DNA of 64,000 nucleotides. Origin: Paenibacillus tepidiphilus (GTDB taxonomy: Bacteria; Bacillota; Bacilli; Paenibacillales; Paenibacillaceae). Location: assembly GCF_008635795.1 (NCBI RefSeq), contig NZ_VWRQ01000012.1, positions 62,001 through 126,000 on the forward strand. Reading direction: 5' to 3'. Below the pieces are notes generated by a model, which was given only the letters and a program-made list of their open reading frames with translations, had not been told where the DNA came from and searched no databases. Both the position numbers and the translations under genes were made by a program. Below, piece after piece: positions 44,440 to 53,322 of the stretch. Positions within the stretch are counted from its first letter, which is position 1. The number at the start of each line of letters is the position of its first letter.

Positions 44440-44973
44440 TTGCCTAATAATTCTGCGGGTGTTAATCCGGTGGTGGTTGCTGCTTATGACCCTGCCTGGA
44501 CAAGCGAGTTTCAGCGCATTCAGGAGCGCATGCTGGAGATTGCCGGAGATTTGATTATCGCTGCCGAGCATGTGGGCAGTACCTCTGTGCCGGGTCTGCC
44601 TGCCAAGCCGATTATCGATATTGATCTGGTTATGGAAAGCTACGATCTCCTGCCGCAGATCATTGAACGTCTTGGCCAATACGGATATGAGCATGAAGGC
44701 AACCAGGGTATTGAAGGCCGGGAGGCTTTTCGCAGTACCAGGGAAGACGGATTCATGAAATATCATCTGTATGTATGCCCCAAGGACGGAAAAGGGTATC
44801 TCGAGCATATCGCTTTTCGCAATTATTTGCGCGAGCATTCCGCTGCCTGCCAAGCTTACGGGGAATTGAAGCAGGCTCTCGCAGTGCAGTACCGGGAAGA
44901 CAGGGAAGCCTATGGCGCAGCCAAGACGGCTTTTGTCCATGAGATTCTGGGTAAAGTCATGCCTAGCCGGTAA
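44440..44973 (+). CDS. GrpB-like nucleotidyltransferase-fold protein
   Basis: 177 aa UPF0157/GrpB protein. The core HVGSTSVPGLPAKPIIDIDLVM carries the GS and D-x-D features of a minimal nucleotidyltransferase, and the C-terminal helix part ends FVHEILGKVMP. The function is unproven; members occur alone or fused to CoaE. TTG 44440 is chosen because GAGGTGATT lies upstream and family similarity begins just after it; the ATG at 44371 would add an unrelated leader. Confidence 0.87.
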   Translation: MPNNSAGVNPVVVAAYDPAWTSEFQRIQERMLEIAGDLIIAAEHVGSTSVPGLPAKPIIDIDLVMESYDLLPQIIERLGQYGYEHEGNQGIEGREAFRSTREDGFMKYHLYVCPKDGKGYLEHIAFRNYLREHSAACQAYGELKQALAVQYREDREAYGAAKTAFVHEILGKVMPSR

Positions 44974-45022
44974 TGCGGCATTTCCGGAACTACAGTGGTA
45001 CGCCGCTGGGCTCCCGCAGTTA

Positions 45023-46162
45023 CTACGCATGGCTCCAGAACAGCCCTTGTGACGGTTCGTCCGGCAGAATCGCAGTATACGTATTCTCTCCAGCCGGTTC
45101 GCTGAAGCCAAAGGTCCGCCAATCGTTCAGTGCCGGTGAACCGAAGCAGATCTGCGAGGTCCGCTCCACATTGTCAAAGAGCATCGACCACATCGTTCCG
45201 AACCCCTCACTGTAGTGATGACAGCATACCCCGTCCGGCGCGGTTCTGCCAGCCAATTGCTTCAGGAGTGCAGCGGCATCGGCGGTGTCCGGAGAGGTGT
45301 CCAGAAAGGCGAAAGCAGCGTGTAACGCGTCAAGTCTGGCTTTCGAGTTGTACATCACCTCTCTGTTATGCTGCAGCATAGCGGGAAGGGTGTAGTGGTT
45401 CGTAGATACGGCCAGCTTCACATGCTCGTTTGCAGCAGATGGCCGGATCATTTCAACCTCCATGTGCGAGCCGGCTGCTTCGATCAGCGCAATCTTACCA
45501 TGGCGGTCGCTAATCAGATAGTTGCGGTAATCACAAATCGGGATACTGCGGATGAGAGCTGCTGCTTCTTTGGTGCTTGAACACTGGTCGAGCAGCGCCC
45601 GCACTACAGCCGGGAACACAAAGCCTTCCTCCGTCATCTCCGGCCGCATTCTTCCCGAAGTGGTCGTCACACTGAGTCCTTCGTCGTTCATCCCGTCGTA
45701 CCTTCCGAACAGTTGAAGCGCAAAGCCGATATGCCGCGGTTTCCCGGTTACCCGGGTCGTGGTCAGCAGCAGCTGATTATACGGCTCATCCTCCCAGCCA
45801 TAATCATAGGTGCGCATATGATACGTCTGTGCTCCTGCCGGGTCTTTAATATGAAGCGCTGCCTGGCTGCAGTGTCCCTGGGGCTGGATATAGGAGTAGT
45901 AGAAGACCACTTGCTCGGCCTTCAATTGAAGCTCATCGGCAAATCCCCTTATTTCCTCATTCAGCCCCGGATTGATTTGTTCGATACGGTCCATCGCATG
46001 ATGGACTGCTGATGCCTGCAATGCCGGTCCGTTCATAAAGGGAGAGGACATAAAGCGTACAAGCGATTCTTTTTCCCGGATGATTGCTCCAAGCTGCCGG
46101 CCCACCTCGTAATGGGTTCCCTCCGTAACCACATGCTGATAGACGGCTGTTCTTTTGACCAT
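45023..46162 (-). CDS. C45-type acyltransferase/peptidase (penicillin acyltransferase-like)
   Basis: 379 aa Ntn-hydrolase-like protein. The candidate nucleophile is Cys98 in YIQPQGHCSQAA, which in the C45 family becomes N-terminal after self-cleavage; blocks HMRTYDYGW, LFGRYDGMNDEGLSVTTTS and VSTNHY fit the family. The substrate is unknown (acyl-amino acid, N-acyl amide). ATG 46162 is preferred over 46190-region starts because GGAGCGG lies upstream. It is single-gene. Confidence 0.85.
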   Translation of the reverse strand: MVKRTAVYQHVVTEGTHYEVGRQLGAIIREKESLVRFMSSPFMNGPALQASAVHHAMDRIEQINPGLNEEIRGFADELQLKAEQVVFYYSYIQPQGHCSQAALHIKDPAGAQTYHMRTYDYGWEDEPYNQLLLTTTRVTGKPRHIGFALQLFGRYDGMNDEGLSVTTTSGRMRPEMTEEGFVFPAVVRALLDQCSSTKEAAALIRSIPICDYRNYLISDRHGKIALIEAAGSHMEVEMIRPSAANEHVKLAVSTNHYTLPAMLQHNREVMYNSKARLDALHAAFAFLDTSPDTADAAALLKQLAGRTAPDGVCCHHYSEGFGTMWSMLFDNVERTSQICFGSPALNDWRTFGFSEPAGENTYTAILPDEPSQGLFWSHA

Positions 46163-46334
46163 GATTGCTGGCCGCTCCTTTCTGCTCATTGCATTAATGT
46201 CATCATTATAGGTGGGCCCGGATCATTTAGACAAAGCCGCTACAGGTTGAAATAAGCGGGTAGGGTTGGCTAGCAGTGCATATTGAGCCCCCGGCAGGCC
46301 TATTTAAGCAGCGGATCGCGGAAATCCTTGTATT

Positions 46335-46421
46335 ATGAGCGTTTTTATGGTAACTTATGGTTACAAATTTGGGATTCAAAAGGCTGCTCCGGCACGGCCA
46401 TCCGGCCGGGTCCGGGCATAA
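46335..46421 (+). CDS. possible 28-residue peptide ending at a terminator
   Basis: An ATG frame of 28 codons (MSVFMVTYGYKFGIQKAAPA... ending RVRA) stops at 46421, three bases before a strong plus-strand hairpin. No convincing ribosome site or promoter is visible. It may be a small peptide gene, part of a small RNA, or chance. Confidence 0.25.
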   Translation: MSVFMVTYGYKFGIQKAAPARPSGRVRA

Positions 46422-46423
46422 CG

Positions 46424-46458
46424 AAAGCGGAGAAGGGCGTGCCCTTGCTCCGCTTTTT
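46424..46458 (+). terminator. strong plus-strand terminator without an obvious upstream gene
   Basis: AAAGCGGAG-A-AGGGC pairs with GCCCTT-G-CTCCGCTTT, followed by TTTT. Minus-strand genes flank it, so it may also end the AlkZ-like gene on the other strand. Confidence 0.8.
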
Positions 46459-46492
46459 TGGTTCCTGTACAGGCACTGACGCTGCCCGTCTC

Positions 46493-47557
46493 TTATGTAA
46501 GATTGCTCTGGTACTCCTCACCCAAGAAGCGTTTCAGCGGACTATGTTCACGGCTGTTCACGCGGTAGATGGCGTCTATAATCTCGTCCTGGCGTTCAGC
46601 AGCTTCGCCCTCAGGCAGCTTCAGTACAACATCATCCAGAATATAAGGTCCATTCTTGAAATGTCCCATTAGCGCGCCTTTAAATTCACCGTCGATCAGA
46701 AGATAATACAGAATGTCATACTGTTCATGCTTGTACAGCGCCTTGAGTACGTGTTCATGAGTCTTCACCAGGAAATCGTTCCGGTGCAGCGCCAATACCC
46801 CACGCACCTGCTCCGGCTCCCCTTGGGCAGACAGCTCCGCTTCATCCCCGCTCAGGATGTAGCCGGCGCCAGTGTCTACAAGTTCACCGGTCCCGACCAG
46901 CTCGGCCACGGCGGCTTTGAGCTCCTTGACCGGCAGCTTGTAGTAGGATTTGGCCATGTCCAGGTCGAACAGCGGCAGCCGGTAAGCGAAGCGCTTCAGT
47001 ACAATGGTAAGCGCCTCGTGCCGTGTATATCTGCTTACACTCAGCTCAGGGTACATCTGGGCAAACAGCACCCAGCCCCGGTCCCATTCTCCGTTATATT
47101 GATCTTCGGCGACCAGAAAGGCTTCCTGGAAACGGTGGAGGACTGGCGTGATTTCCTTGACCAGCATGCCCGTGATCTCTTTCATGGTCTGGATATTGAT
47201 GGGACCGTTGTCTGTGATCAGCGTAAGCAGCCGGGCCTGTACCTCGTTAAGTGAATCCATCGGCTTGCGGTACAGTCCGGCGAACAGCTCCAGATCCTCC
47301 CGTTCAATCCAGCCCAGATTGCCGCCCTGAAAGCGGCCTTTGACCAGCTCCCTGGCAAGGAGACGTTCCCGGTTATACTGCATATCGTCAAAGCTGGCCC
47401 GGAAGCTCAGGCTTGGCGGGTTGCCGAAGCCGCACCAGTATTCATTTAGCCCCGGAGAGAGGTCACGGTAAAGTTCGCCGTATTCAGCGGTGTCAGCCGG
47501 ATGCAGCAGCATTTGGCGTTTCATGCGCAAGGAAATAACATGTTCATAAGGAATCAT
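46493..47557 (-). CDS. winged-helix AlkZ/YcaQ-like protein
   Basis: 354 aa. The internal helix-turn-helix repeats (LLTLITDNGPINIQTMKEITGM, then LPVKELKAAVAELVGTGELVDTGAGYIL) and a C-terminal segment ending YYLLIDGEFKGALMGHFKNGPYILDDV fit the HTH_42 (AlkZ/YcaQ) winged-helix family, which includes DNA glycosylases for crosslink repair. I could not confirm the catalytic QxQ/QxD motif, so repair activity is uncertain. ATG 47557 follows AGGAGG and is preferred over the far longer frame. Confidence 0.6.
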   Translation of the reverse strand: MIPYEHVISLRMKRQMLLHPADTAEYGELYRDLSPGLNEYWCGFGNPPSLSFRASFDDMQYNRERLLARELVKGRFQGGNLGWIEREDLELFAGLYRKPMDSLNEVQARLLTLITDNGPINIQTMKEITGMLVKEITPVLHRFQEAFLVAEDQYNGEWDRGWVLFAQMYPELSVSRYTRHEALTIVLKRFAYRLPLFDLDMAKSYYKLPVKELKAAVAELVGTGELVDTGAGYILSGDEAELSAQGEPEQVRGVLALHRNDFLVKTHEHVLKALYKHEQYDILYYLLIDGEFKGALMGHFKNGPYILDDVVLKLPEGEAAERQDEIIDAIYRVNSREHSPLKRFLGEEYQSNLT

Positions 47558-47779
47558 GGGTTGCCTCCTGTCCAGAATGGAAATCTCTAGCATCAGTGTA
47601 GCAGCAAAACAGAAGCTGTACCAGTGCCGGAAGCAGCCGGAAGGGGAGTAGGGCGGGTGAGTCATCCGGGAATACTAAAATATGTATAGGAGGTAACATT
47701 TGTAACAGCGGAGGCTGTCCATAAATTGGTACAACCATTACGGGAGTTTGCTTCTAATTTCATAGCTGAGGGAATGTTT

Positions 47780-48331
47780 GTGAATAAAGTTACAAAGTTA
47801 GTGCTGGTAGCGGGGCTTTCACTTTCGATCGTGGGAATCGGCAACAGCGGAGTCCTGAACAATGTCAGCTCAGCGGCCAGTGCGCCGCTTAAGGTAGGCC
47901 GGGTTGAGGCTGCAGCTCATGGCACCAAATGCTTCACGGTAGCGGTTGCTGTAGTGCAGAACGGCAAAATCATCGCCGCCTCACTGGACGACTATCAGTT
48001 CCTGAGCTCGGAAGTGGCTAAGGGAGTGCCCAATTCAGATAAGGATTTCGGACAGAATTACAAAGACCCGAATGTGGTCCTGGCATCGAAGAAGACCAAT
48101 ACCAAATACTACAGCGAGCACATGAAGGAAGAAGCGAAGTCTACCGTCAGCTATGACAAGAACCTCGCAGCCATCGAGAAATACGCCACCGGCAAGACCG
48201 TTAAAGAACTGGAAGTTGTGCTGGCGAAGAAGAGCATTTCACAAATGGCCGACGCCGTAAGCGGAGCCACTCTGGTGGATACCAAGGGCTATTTGACGGC
48301 CATCCTGAACGCTGCCAAGGCTGCTAAGTAA
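47780..48331 (+). CDS. secreted FMN-binding-domain-like protein
   Basis: 183 aa. A signal peptide (VTKLVLVAGLSLSIVGIG) with possible cleavage near SSAASA is followed by a small domain whose C-terminus has DAVSGATLVDTKGYLTAIL, like the S-G-A-T motif by which extracytoplasmic FMN-binding domains receive covalent FMN. The rest is weakly conserved, so the call is tentative. GTG 47780 is chosen because GAGGGA lies 6 bases before it; ATG 47774 abuts that site and TTG 47726 is another option. A terminator follows. Confidence 0.55.
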   Translation: MNKVTKLVLVAGLSLSIVGIGNSGVLNNVSSAASAPLKVGRVEAAAHGTKCFTVAVAVVQNGKIIAASLDDYQFLSSEVAKGVPNSDKDFGQNYKDPNVVLASKKTNTKYYSEHMKEEAKSTVSYDKNLAAIEKYATGKTVKELEVVLAKKSISQMADAVSGATLVDTKGYLTAILNAAKAAK

Positions 48332-48358
48332 GCAGGGCGGATTCTGTTTTGCATTATG

Positions 48359-48386
48359 ACCCTTCACCTTGGTGGAGGGTATTTTG
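48359..48386 (+). terminator. terminator
   Basis: ACCCTTCACC pairs with GGTGGAGGGT, followed by ATTTTGT. Confidence 0.8.
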
Positions 48387-48418
48387 TATGGGGAGTTGGC
48401 GGGCTGCGGTTTCATCAG

Positions 48419-48607
48419 CTACAGGTTCTTTAATCGTTTGATGGCCCAGGAAGGGAAAGAGAACAGCCCCTTGTCCGTCTGAATGCTATAGTAGCCCGGC
48501 CTGTCGCCGTTCAGGCATTGGCCCATATAAGTCTCTCCGCTGATTAAATGAACCTGTATCTTCACCCCCGCATGGATAGCCTGCTGAAGCTTTAATTTAT
48601 AATCCAC
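48419..48607 (-). CDS. small protein of unknown function
   Basis: 62 aa from GTG 48607 (reading MDYKLKLQQAIHAGVKIQVHL...), with GAGGAG 6-8 bases upstream. It looks like a small Sm-like beta barrel (HAGVKIQVHLISGETYMGQCL, then SIQTDKGLFSFPSWAIKRLKNL). A longer frame up to 48880 is rejected as it adds low-similarity sequence. The function is unknown. Confidence 0.6.
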   Translation of the reverse strand: MDYKLKLQQAIHAGVKIQVHLISGETYMGQCLNGDRPGYYSIQTDKGLFSFPSWAIKRLKNL

Positions 48608-48977
48608 GGTAATCTCCTCGACAATCAATTTCAGATAAATATCCTTCTCAAAATTGTACTTAAACCGTTTCTCCGGCCTTAACACGCCAAAATGAGAATT
48701 TGACAATATTGTAATCTTAGGTGGAATAAATAAGCATTGATAATGAAACGCCTGTTCGTATACAATCATATAAAATATTCTTAAGCGGAAGTATTCTCGC
48801 ATGGCAGCCGGCGCAGGAGCAGCGGCACGCCTGAGTTCTACCGGACCCCGATCCTGGCCTTCCTCTTTATCATCGCCCAAACTCCTATGTAAATACCCCT
48901 ATGTAAAATTGAAACAAGAATCTTTAGTATACAGCAGCGGTAAACAAATCTCTATAAGGTTGTATACCGCTCCGTGT
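48608..48977. other. AT-rich intergenic stretch
   Basis: No gene is supported here. A TTGACA at 48700-48705 and the palindrome ACAATATTGT at 48703-48712 are the only notable points; no good -10 is paired with that -35 on the plus strand. The stretch should hold the promoter of the 62-aa minus-strand gene. Confidence 0.4.
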
Positions 48978-49844
48978 TCATTTACCTTCCGACCGCAGCC
49001 TGTTCCGGTAATCGCTTGGCGATACGCCGGTATGCTTGCGGAACTGCTTCGAGAAATAGAGCGCATCATTAAAGCCTACCGAAGTGGCGATGCTGTCGAT
49101 GGACCATGAGCCGCGCAGCAGCTCCTTCGCTTTATCCATCCGGGTGTGCAGCAGAAACTGCTTGGGTGACATTCCGGTTCTTTGTTTAAAAGCCTTGGAC
49201 AAATGCGCCCGGTGATACCCGAGCGTCGCAGCCATATGATCGATGCTGATCTGCCGGTGATATTGCAGCGTAATCCAGCGGATCGCCTGATCGACCTGGC
49301 GGTCAATGGCCTGGGGGAGCTGCCCCGGATGCTCGGGCAGAGCGCCCAGGTTGGCCTGGGCAAGCTTATGCAGCAGCAGCCGGGCCCATCCGGAAGCTTC
49401 CAGGCTCTCAAGCTGGGGATGAGGGGATTGCCGGAATGAAAGGCGCGTGTGCTCGTACAATTCCTGAAGCTCGGGCCAGTGAGCGGAGTGCAGCACCGGA
49501 CGCGCCGTGCTGATGCCGATGCCCTCCAGCAGGCCGGCTACCGCTTCTCCCTGCAGCGCCACCCAGGCATATCTCCAAGGTCTCGACCGGTCCGCCCGGT
49601 AGCTGAAGAGCAGGCCGGGAAAGATGACAAAGGTATCTCCGGCCCGGCAGGGATAAGGCACTCCCTCGCTATGGAACATTCCCTCTCCTTCCAGCACCGT
49701 ATGGATCAGATAATATTCGTGAATGGAGGGTCCCATCTGGTGCCCGGGTCGCGGCCGGGCTTCTCCGCTGAACAGCACCGTGAAATCCCGCTCCTCCGGA
49801 AGCAGATTGAACGCTTCGTTGATCTGATAGTGATCCTGATTCAT
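48978..49844 (-). CDS. AraC-family transcriptional regulator
   Basis: 288 aa. An N-terminal cupin-like arm (residues about 25-110) is followed by the C-terminal double HTH: QISIDHMAATLGYHRAHLSKAFKQRTGMSPKQFLLHTRM and the second ending SIATSVGFNDALYFSKQFRKHTGVSPSDYRNR. ATG 49844 follows GGGAGGAA. Such regulators typically control carbohydrate genes, but no target is adjacent. It is divergent from the deacylase gene. Confidence 0.92.
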   Translation of the reverse strand: MNQDHYQINEAFNLLPEERDFTVLFSGEARPRPGHQMGPSIHEYYLIHTVLEGEGMFHSEGVPYPCRAGDTFVIFPGLLFSYRADRSRPWRYAWVALQGEAVAGLLEGIGISTARPVLHSAHWPELQELYEHTRLSFRQSPHPQLESLEASGWARLLLHKLAQANLGALPEHPGQLPQAIDRQVDQAIRWITLQYHRQISIDHMAATLGYHRAHLSKAFKQRTGMSPKQFLLHTRMDKAKELLRGSWSIDSIATSVGFNDALYFSKQFRKHTGVSPSDYRNRLRSEGK

Positions 49845-50052
49845 GGCTTCCTCCCGATCCGCCGGCTGGCGGCAATTACTATTAGGAAGATTACAGCAGA
49901 CCCGGACCAAATGCAACATTTCTCCATACCGCTGACTGTAACGGGCAGCGTCCAAGCGGAAGCGGTGATTCCGCATAGGTATATAGAAGCCGCCGTCAAG
50001 AACTGCATAACCTGCAAGGGAAGCGGCATACCGGAACGGAGGTGGAGGGTCC

Positions 50053-50736
50053 GTGTTTGTACAAAAGCATGTACTGGCTGCAGGCAGCCGGATGGCAACG
50101 CCTTATGTTGTGGTCAGCGGCCAGCAACCGGGTCCGGTCTTTATGATTGTGTCGGGAATACACGGCAATGAGCCGGCCAGCATCCGTGCGGCGCAGCAGC
50201 TTGCCGCTATGTTCAGCCGCCGGGAGCTGCTGCTATTCAGGGGGAAGGTGGTGATCGTCCCTCTGGTGAATAAGAAGGCTCACCGCCGCAAGATCAGAGG
50301 CCGTCCCGATCTGAACCGCACCTTCCCGGCGGGCCGCGGTAATGCACGGGCGACCCATCCGCTGTCGGAAGCCTTGCTGCAGCTGGCCAGGAGCCACCGT
50401 CCGGAGTGGTACCTTGACCTGCACGAAGCAAACGGCCTGTCGCAGAAGAATCCGGCACGGGTGGGGCAGACGCTGATTGTCAGCCCCGGCAGCAGGGCTA
50501 CCGCAACAGCGAAACGGATCATTAAGCAGGTGAACCGGACCATCGGCACTCCGGCGTACGCCTTCAATCTGCGGCAGCGTGAACGCTCCGGAACCTCAAG
50601 AATGGCCATGCAGCGTCTGCTTGGCGCCAGGGCGGTGACGGTCGAGACTTGCTGGAGCCTCGATTTTCGCTTGCGGGTAGATTATCAGCTGCAAATCGTC
50701 CGCGCTTTTCTCCGCTCAGCCGGAATGCTGGGCTAG
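50053..50736 (+). CDS. succinylglutamate desuccinylase/aspartoacylase-family zinc hydrolase
   Basis: 227 aa M14-like hydrolase. Zinc ligands are His37 and Glu40 in SGIHGNEPAS, and His124 in YLDLHEANG; Arg89 in RPDLNRTFPAG and a late Glu in VTVETCW complete the site. The family removes acyl groups from amino acids or cleaves peptides; the exact substrate is unknown. GTG 50053 follows GGAGGTGGAGG. Confidence 0.85.
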   Translation: MFVQKHVLAAGSRMATPYVVVSGQQPGPVFMIVSGIHGNEPASIRAAQQLAAMFSRRELLLFRGKVVIVPLVNKKAHRRKIRGRPDLNRTFPAGRGNARATHPLSEALLQLARSHRPEWYLDLHEANGLSQKNPARVGQTLIVSPGSRATATAKRIIKQVNRTIGTPAYAFNLRQRERSGTSRMAMQRLLGARAVTVETCWSLDFRLRVDYQLQIVRAFLRSAGMLG

Positions 50737-50805
50737 GAACCGTGCAGCCCTGCGATACACAGAACTAAGCCTGGACCCGCAGCGCAGAAGCAGCCGCTGC
50801 GGGTA

Positions 50806-50844
50806 TTGACTTTGCTGTCCATAGTGTATATATTAGATATACAC
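50806..50844 (+). promoter_or_regulatory. GntR-operon promoter with overlapping operator
   Basis: TTGACT (50806-50811) and TATATT (50829-50834) are 17 bp apart. The palindrome GTGTATAT-ATTAG-ATATACAC at 50824-50844 covers the -10, the expected position for repression by the YtrA-type GntR protein encoded next. Confidence 0.85.
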
Positions 50845-50881
50845 ATTACATACAATATAAACAAAGGATGCGGACACAGGC

Positions 50882-51259
50882 ATGAATCTATTGATTTCAA
50901 GCACTTCCGGCGAACCGATTTATGCCCAGATTGTCGGACAAATCCGCCAAATGATTTTGCAGGGTGAGCTGGTCTCCGGCACCCCGCTGCCTTCCATCCG
51001 CCAGCTGGCCAAGGAGCTGCAGATCAGCGTCATTACCTCCAAGCGGGCTTATGAGGAGCTGGAACGGGAGGGGCTGATCAACTCTGTGGTCGGGAAGGGC
51101 TCATTCGTCTCCGGCGCGGACCCGGAGTTTATCCGGGAGCAGCGGCTGCGTGTGATGGAAGGGCGGCTGAAGGAAGTTATAGACGAGAGCAGACTGCTGG
51201 GGATGGAATACGCGGAGCTGGCAGAAATGCTGAAGCTGCTGTATGAGGAGGAAGCGTAA
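50882..51259 (+). CDS. GntR-family regulator, YtrA subfamily
   Basis: 125 aa, short like YtrA: a winged HTH (EPIYAQIVGQIRQMILQGELVSGTPLPSIRQLAKELQISVITSKRAYEELEREG) and a brief C-terminal helical tail without a ligand domain. It precedes an ABC ATPase and permease gene with a 1-bp gap. Such operons in B. subtilis respond to cell-wall antibiotics; that role here is inferred. The start ATG 50882 follows AAAGGATG. Confidence 0.9.
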   Translation: MNLLISSTSGEPIYAQIVGQIRQMILQGELVSGTPLPSIRQLAKELQISVITSKRAYEELEREGLINSVVGKGSFVSGADPEFIREQRLRVMEGRLKEVIDESRLLGMEYAELAEMLKLLYEEEA

Positions 51260-51260
51260 A

Positions 51261-52130
51261 ATGAGTCATTGTATTGAAATGAAACAGATCAGCAAGGATT
51301 ATGATCGATTTCAGCTGCATCAGGTGAATCTGGGCATCCAGGAAGGCTACATTACCGGCCTGATCGGACCCAATGGTGCAGGGAAGACGACGCTCATCCG
51401 TATGATGATGGGCATGGTGCATCCGGATAAGGGGGAAGTGAAGCTGTTCGGCGAAGAAGATCAGCTGAAGCTCTCCCGTAACAAGGCGCGTATCGGTTAT
51501 GTTTCCGATGAGAATATTTATTACGAGCAGCTTACTGTCAAGCAAATGAAGAAAGTGCTCGCACCCTTCTATGACCGCTGGGACGAGGATACATACCAGA
51601 AATATGAAGCGCAGTTCAAGCTGCCCCCCGGCAAGAAGATCAAGGATCTCTCCAAAGGCATGAAGATCAAATTCTCGCTGGCCGTCGCCCTCTCGCATGG
51701 AGCGGATCTGCTCATTATGGACGAGCCGACCTCCGGACTTGATCCTGTCTTCCGCCGGGAGCTGCTTGATCTGCTCAGTGAGCATATCCAGGATGAGCGC
51801 AAGACGATTCTGTTCTCCACCCATAACACAACCGATCTGGACCGGATTGCCGATTATATAGTTTTTATTAATGACGGGCGTATCATCTTTCACGAGATGA
51901 AGGAGGCGCTAGCCGAGCAGTATGTGCTGGTAAAGGGCGGGAAGGAGCTGCTGGACCGTGATGTGCGGCGTATGTTCGTCGGTGTGCGTGAGAATGCCCA
52001 TGGCTTTGAGGGGCTGGCTAAGGAGCGGAGTGATGTAGAGCGGTTTTTCCAGGATAATGCCATTTGCGAGACGCCTACACTTGAAGAAATCATGTACTTT
52101 ACTGTAAAAGGGAGTGCCGTTCATGTCTAG
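51261..52130 (+). CDS. ABC transporter ATP-binding protein (YtrB-like)
   Basis: 289 aa. Walker A GPNGAGKTT, signature LSKGMKIKFSLAVALS, Walker B LLIMDEPTSGLD, with a C-terminal extension of about 80 residues. The modified signature LSKGM is characteristic of YtrB/YhcG-type exporters. The start ATG 51261 follows AGGAGGAAG and overlaps the GntR gene's end region by adjacency. It pairs with the permease downstream. Confidence 0.88.
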   Translation: MSHCIEMKQISKDYDRFQLHQVNLGIQEGYITGLIGPNGAGKTTLIRMMMGMVHPDKGEVKLFGEEDQLKLSRNKARIGYVSDENIYYEQLTVKQMKKVLAPFYDRWDEDTYQKYEAQFKLPPGKKIKDLSKGMKIKFSLAVALSHGADLLIMDEPTSGLDPVFRRELLDLLSEHIQDERKTILFSTHNTTDLDRIADYIVFINDGRIIFHEMKEALAEQYVLVKGGKELLDRDVRRMFVGVRENAHGFEGLAKERSDVERFFQDNAICETPTLEEIMYFTVKGSAVHV

Positions 52131-52761
52131 CGCCTTTTATCTGATCCGTAAAGACTTTGTGCTGATAAAGAGAATGCTGCTGCTCTTCATCCCTTATTAT
52201 ATGATTATGGGATACACGGTGATGGACCAGTACACGATGTTCACGCTGTTTCCGGCGATGCTGCTGCTGATCAATGGCTGTACACTGGATGTGCAGCAGA
52301 ACAATCAGCGCTTTCTGGTCAGTCTGCCGCTGCAGCGGCAGGATATTGTAAGAGCCAAGTATCTGGCGCTGTTTCCATACGCTTTGTTAAGCTTTTGTTG
52401 TACGCTGGTTCTGTACGCCGCAGCTTTTGCCCTCGGCAAGATTGATACTCCGCCGGCCTGGCGGGAGATTGCCTTGATGCTGCTTTTATTTCTCGTGCTG
52501 GCCTCGCTCTACTTACCGCTGCATTATTGGCTGGGGCAAAAGGGCACCCAGATTGTGAACTTCATCTTTATCATGCTGATCATGCTCAATGTTTCCGCCT
52601 TTAACAAGCTGCTGGAATGGTTCCCGGCGGCGGGGGAATGGATTGCAACGGGTTCAGCGGATCATGTGCTGCCGGTGATCCTGCTAATTCTGGCCTGTAT
52701 GATCCTTATATACGCTTCATATCTGATCTCTTCACGGATCTTTATCAAGAAAGACATTTAA
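52123..52761 (+). CDS. ABC-2-type permease subunit (YtrC/ABC2_membrane_5-like)
   Basis: 212 aa with six predicted membrane helices. It resembles the permease subunits that accompany GntR-YtrB operons (start SSAFYLIRKDFVLIKRMLL). ATG 52123 is chosen over the GTG at 52114 because AAGGGAG is well placed. It overlaps the ATPase gene by 8 bp. The substrate is unknown. Confidence 0.82.
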   Translation: MSSAFYLIRKDFVLIKRMLLLFIPYYMIMGYTVMDQYTMFTLFPAMLLLINGCTLDVQQNNQRFLVSLPLQRQDIVRAKYLALFPYALLSFCCTLVLYAAAFALGKIDTPPAWREIALMLLLFLVLASLYLPLHYWLGQKGTQIVNFIFIMLIMLNVSAFNKLLEWFPAAGEWIATGSADHVLPVILLILACMILIYASYLISSRIFIKKDI

Positions 52762-52770
52762 GTGTACAGT

Positions 52771-52807
52771 AAGATGACCTTCCTGATCAGGAGGGTCATC
52801 TTTTTTG
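52771..52807 (+). terminator. terminator of the GntR-ABC operon
   Basis: AAGATGACC pairs with GGGTCATCTT around an AT-rich loop, followed by a T run. Confidence 0.9.
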
Positions 52808-52887
52808 CTGTGCATGCAGAATATCATATCCGGACGCGGGAGAGTGTGATATTTTTAGACAAAATTTCTAAACAAGGAGGCCTATCC

Positions 52888-53232
52888 GTGATTACTAAGC
52901 ATAATCTGGAAGATTATTATGTCCGCATCGGCCGGCTGAAGCAGCGGTACCTGTCGGAGTCCTTTGCCGCAGACCTCCCGGGGTTCGTCTCGCATGCCGA
53001 GGCGGCCGAATGGTTCCGCAGTCTGTTCGCTGAGGGCTTTGTGTTTGTCGAGGAGCTGGAAGCGGCCAATTCCGAAAGCTATTATCTGTACGATATCATC
53101 CATGACCGTGACATCTGGGAGCGCAGAGAGCGGGATATCCGCGAGAAAGGTGCTGCCACCGGACCCGGAATGCTCCTGTGCGCGCAGCGGGTAGACATTT
53201 ATGAGGATGGTTCGGTACAGCTGGCGTTCTAG
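52888..53232 (+). CDS. protein of unknown function
   Basis: 114 aa, from GTG 52888 with AAGGAGG upstream. Sequence is mixed alpha/beta (MITKHNLEDYYVRIGRLKQRYLSESF..., YYLYDIIHDRDIWERRERDIREKG). No signal peptide or membrane segment. The family is not recognised. It is convergent with the SDR gene. Confidence 0.65.
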   Translation: MITKHNLEDYYVRIGRLKQRYLSESFAADLPGFVSHAEAAEWFRSLFAEGFVFVEELEAANSESYYLYDIIHDRDIWERRERDIREKGAATGPGMLLCAQRVDIYEDGSVQLAF

Positions 53233-53247
53233 CACCGGGAAGACAGA

Positions 53248-53287
53248 AGACTCGTACAATCAGGGGAATCCCTTATCGTACGAGTCT
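53248..53287. terminator. bidirectional terminator
   Basis: AGACTCGTAC pairs with GTACGAGTCT between convergent genes. Confidence 0.8.
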
Positions 53288-53322
53288 ATTGTAAACCTAA
53301 TATGCGGTCGGCTAGTCCGGGC

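Noticed and set aside
48608..48880. N-terminal extension of the 62-aa gene
   Set aside because: The extension lacks a ribosome site and reads through AT-rich intergenic sequence; GTG 48607 has GAGGAG at proper spacing.
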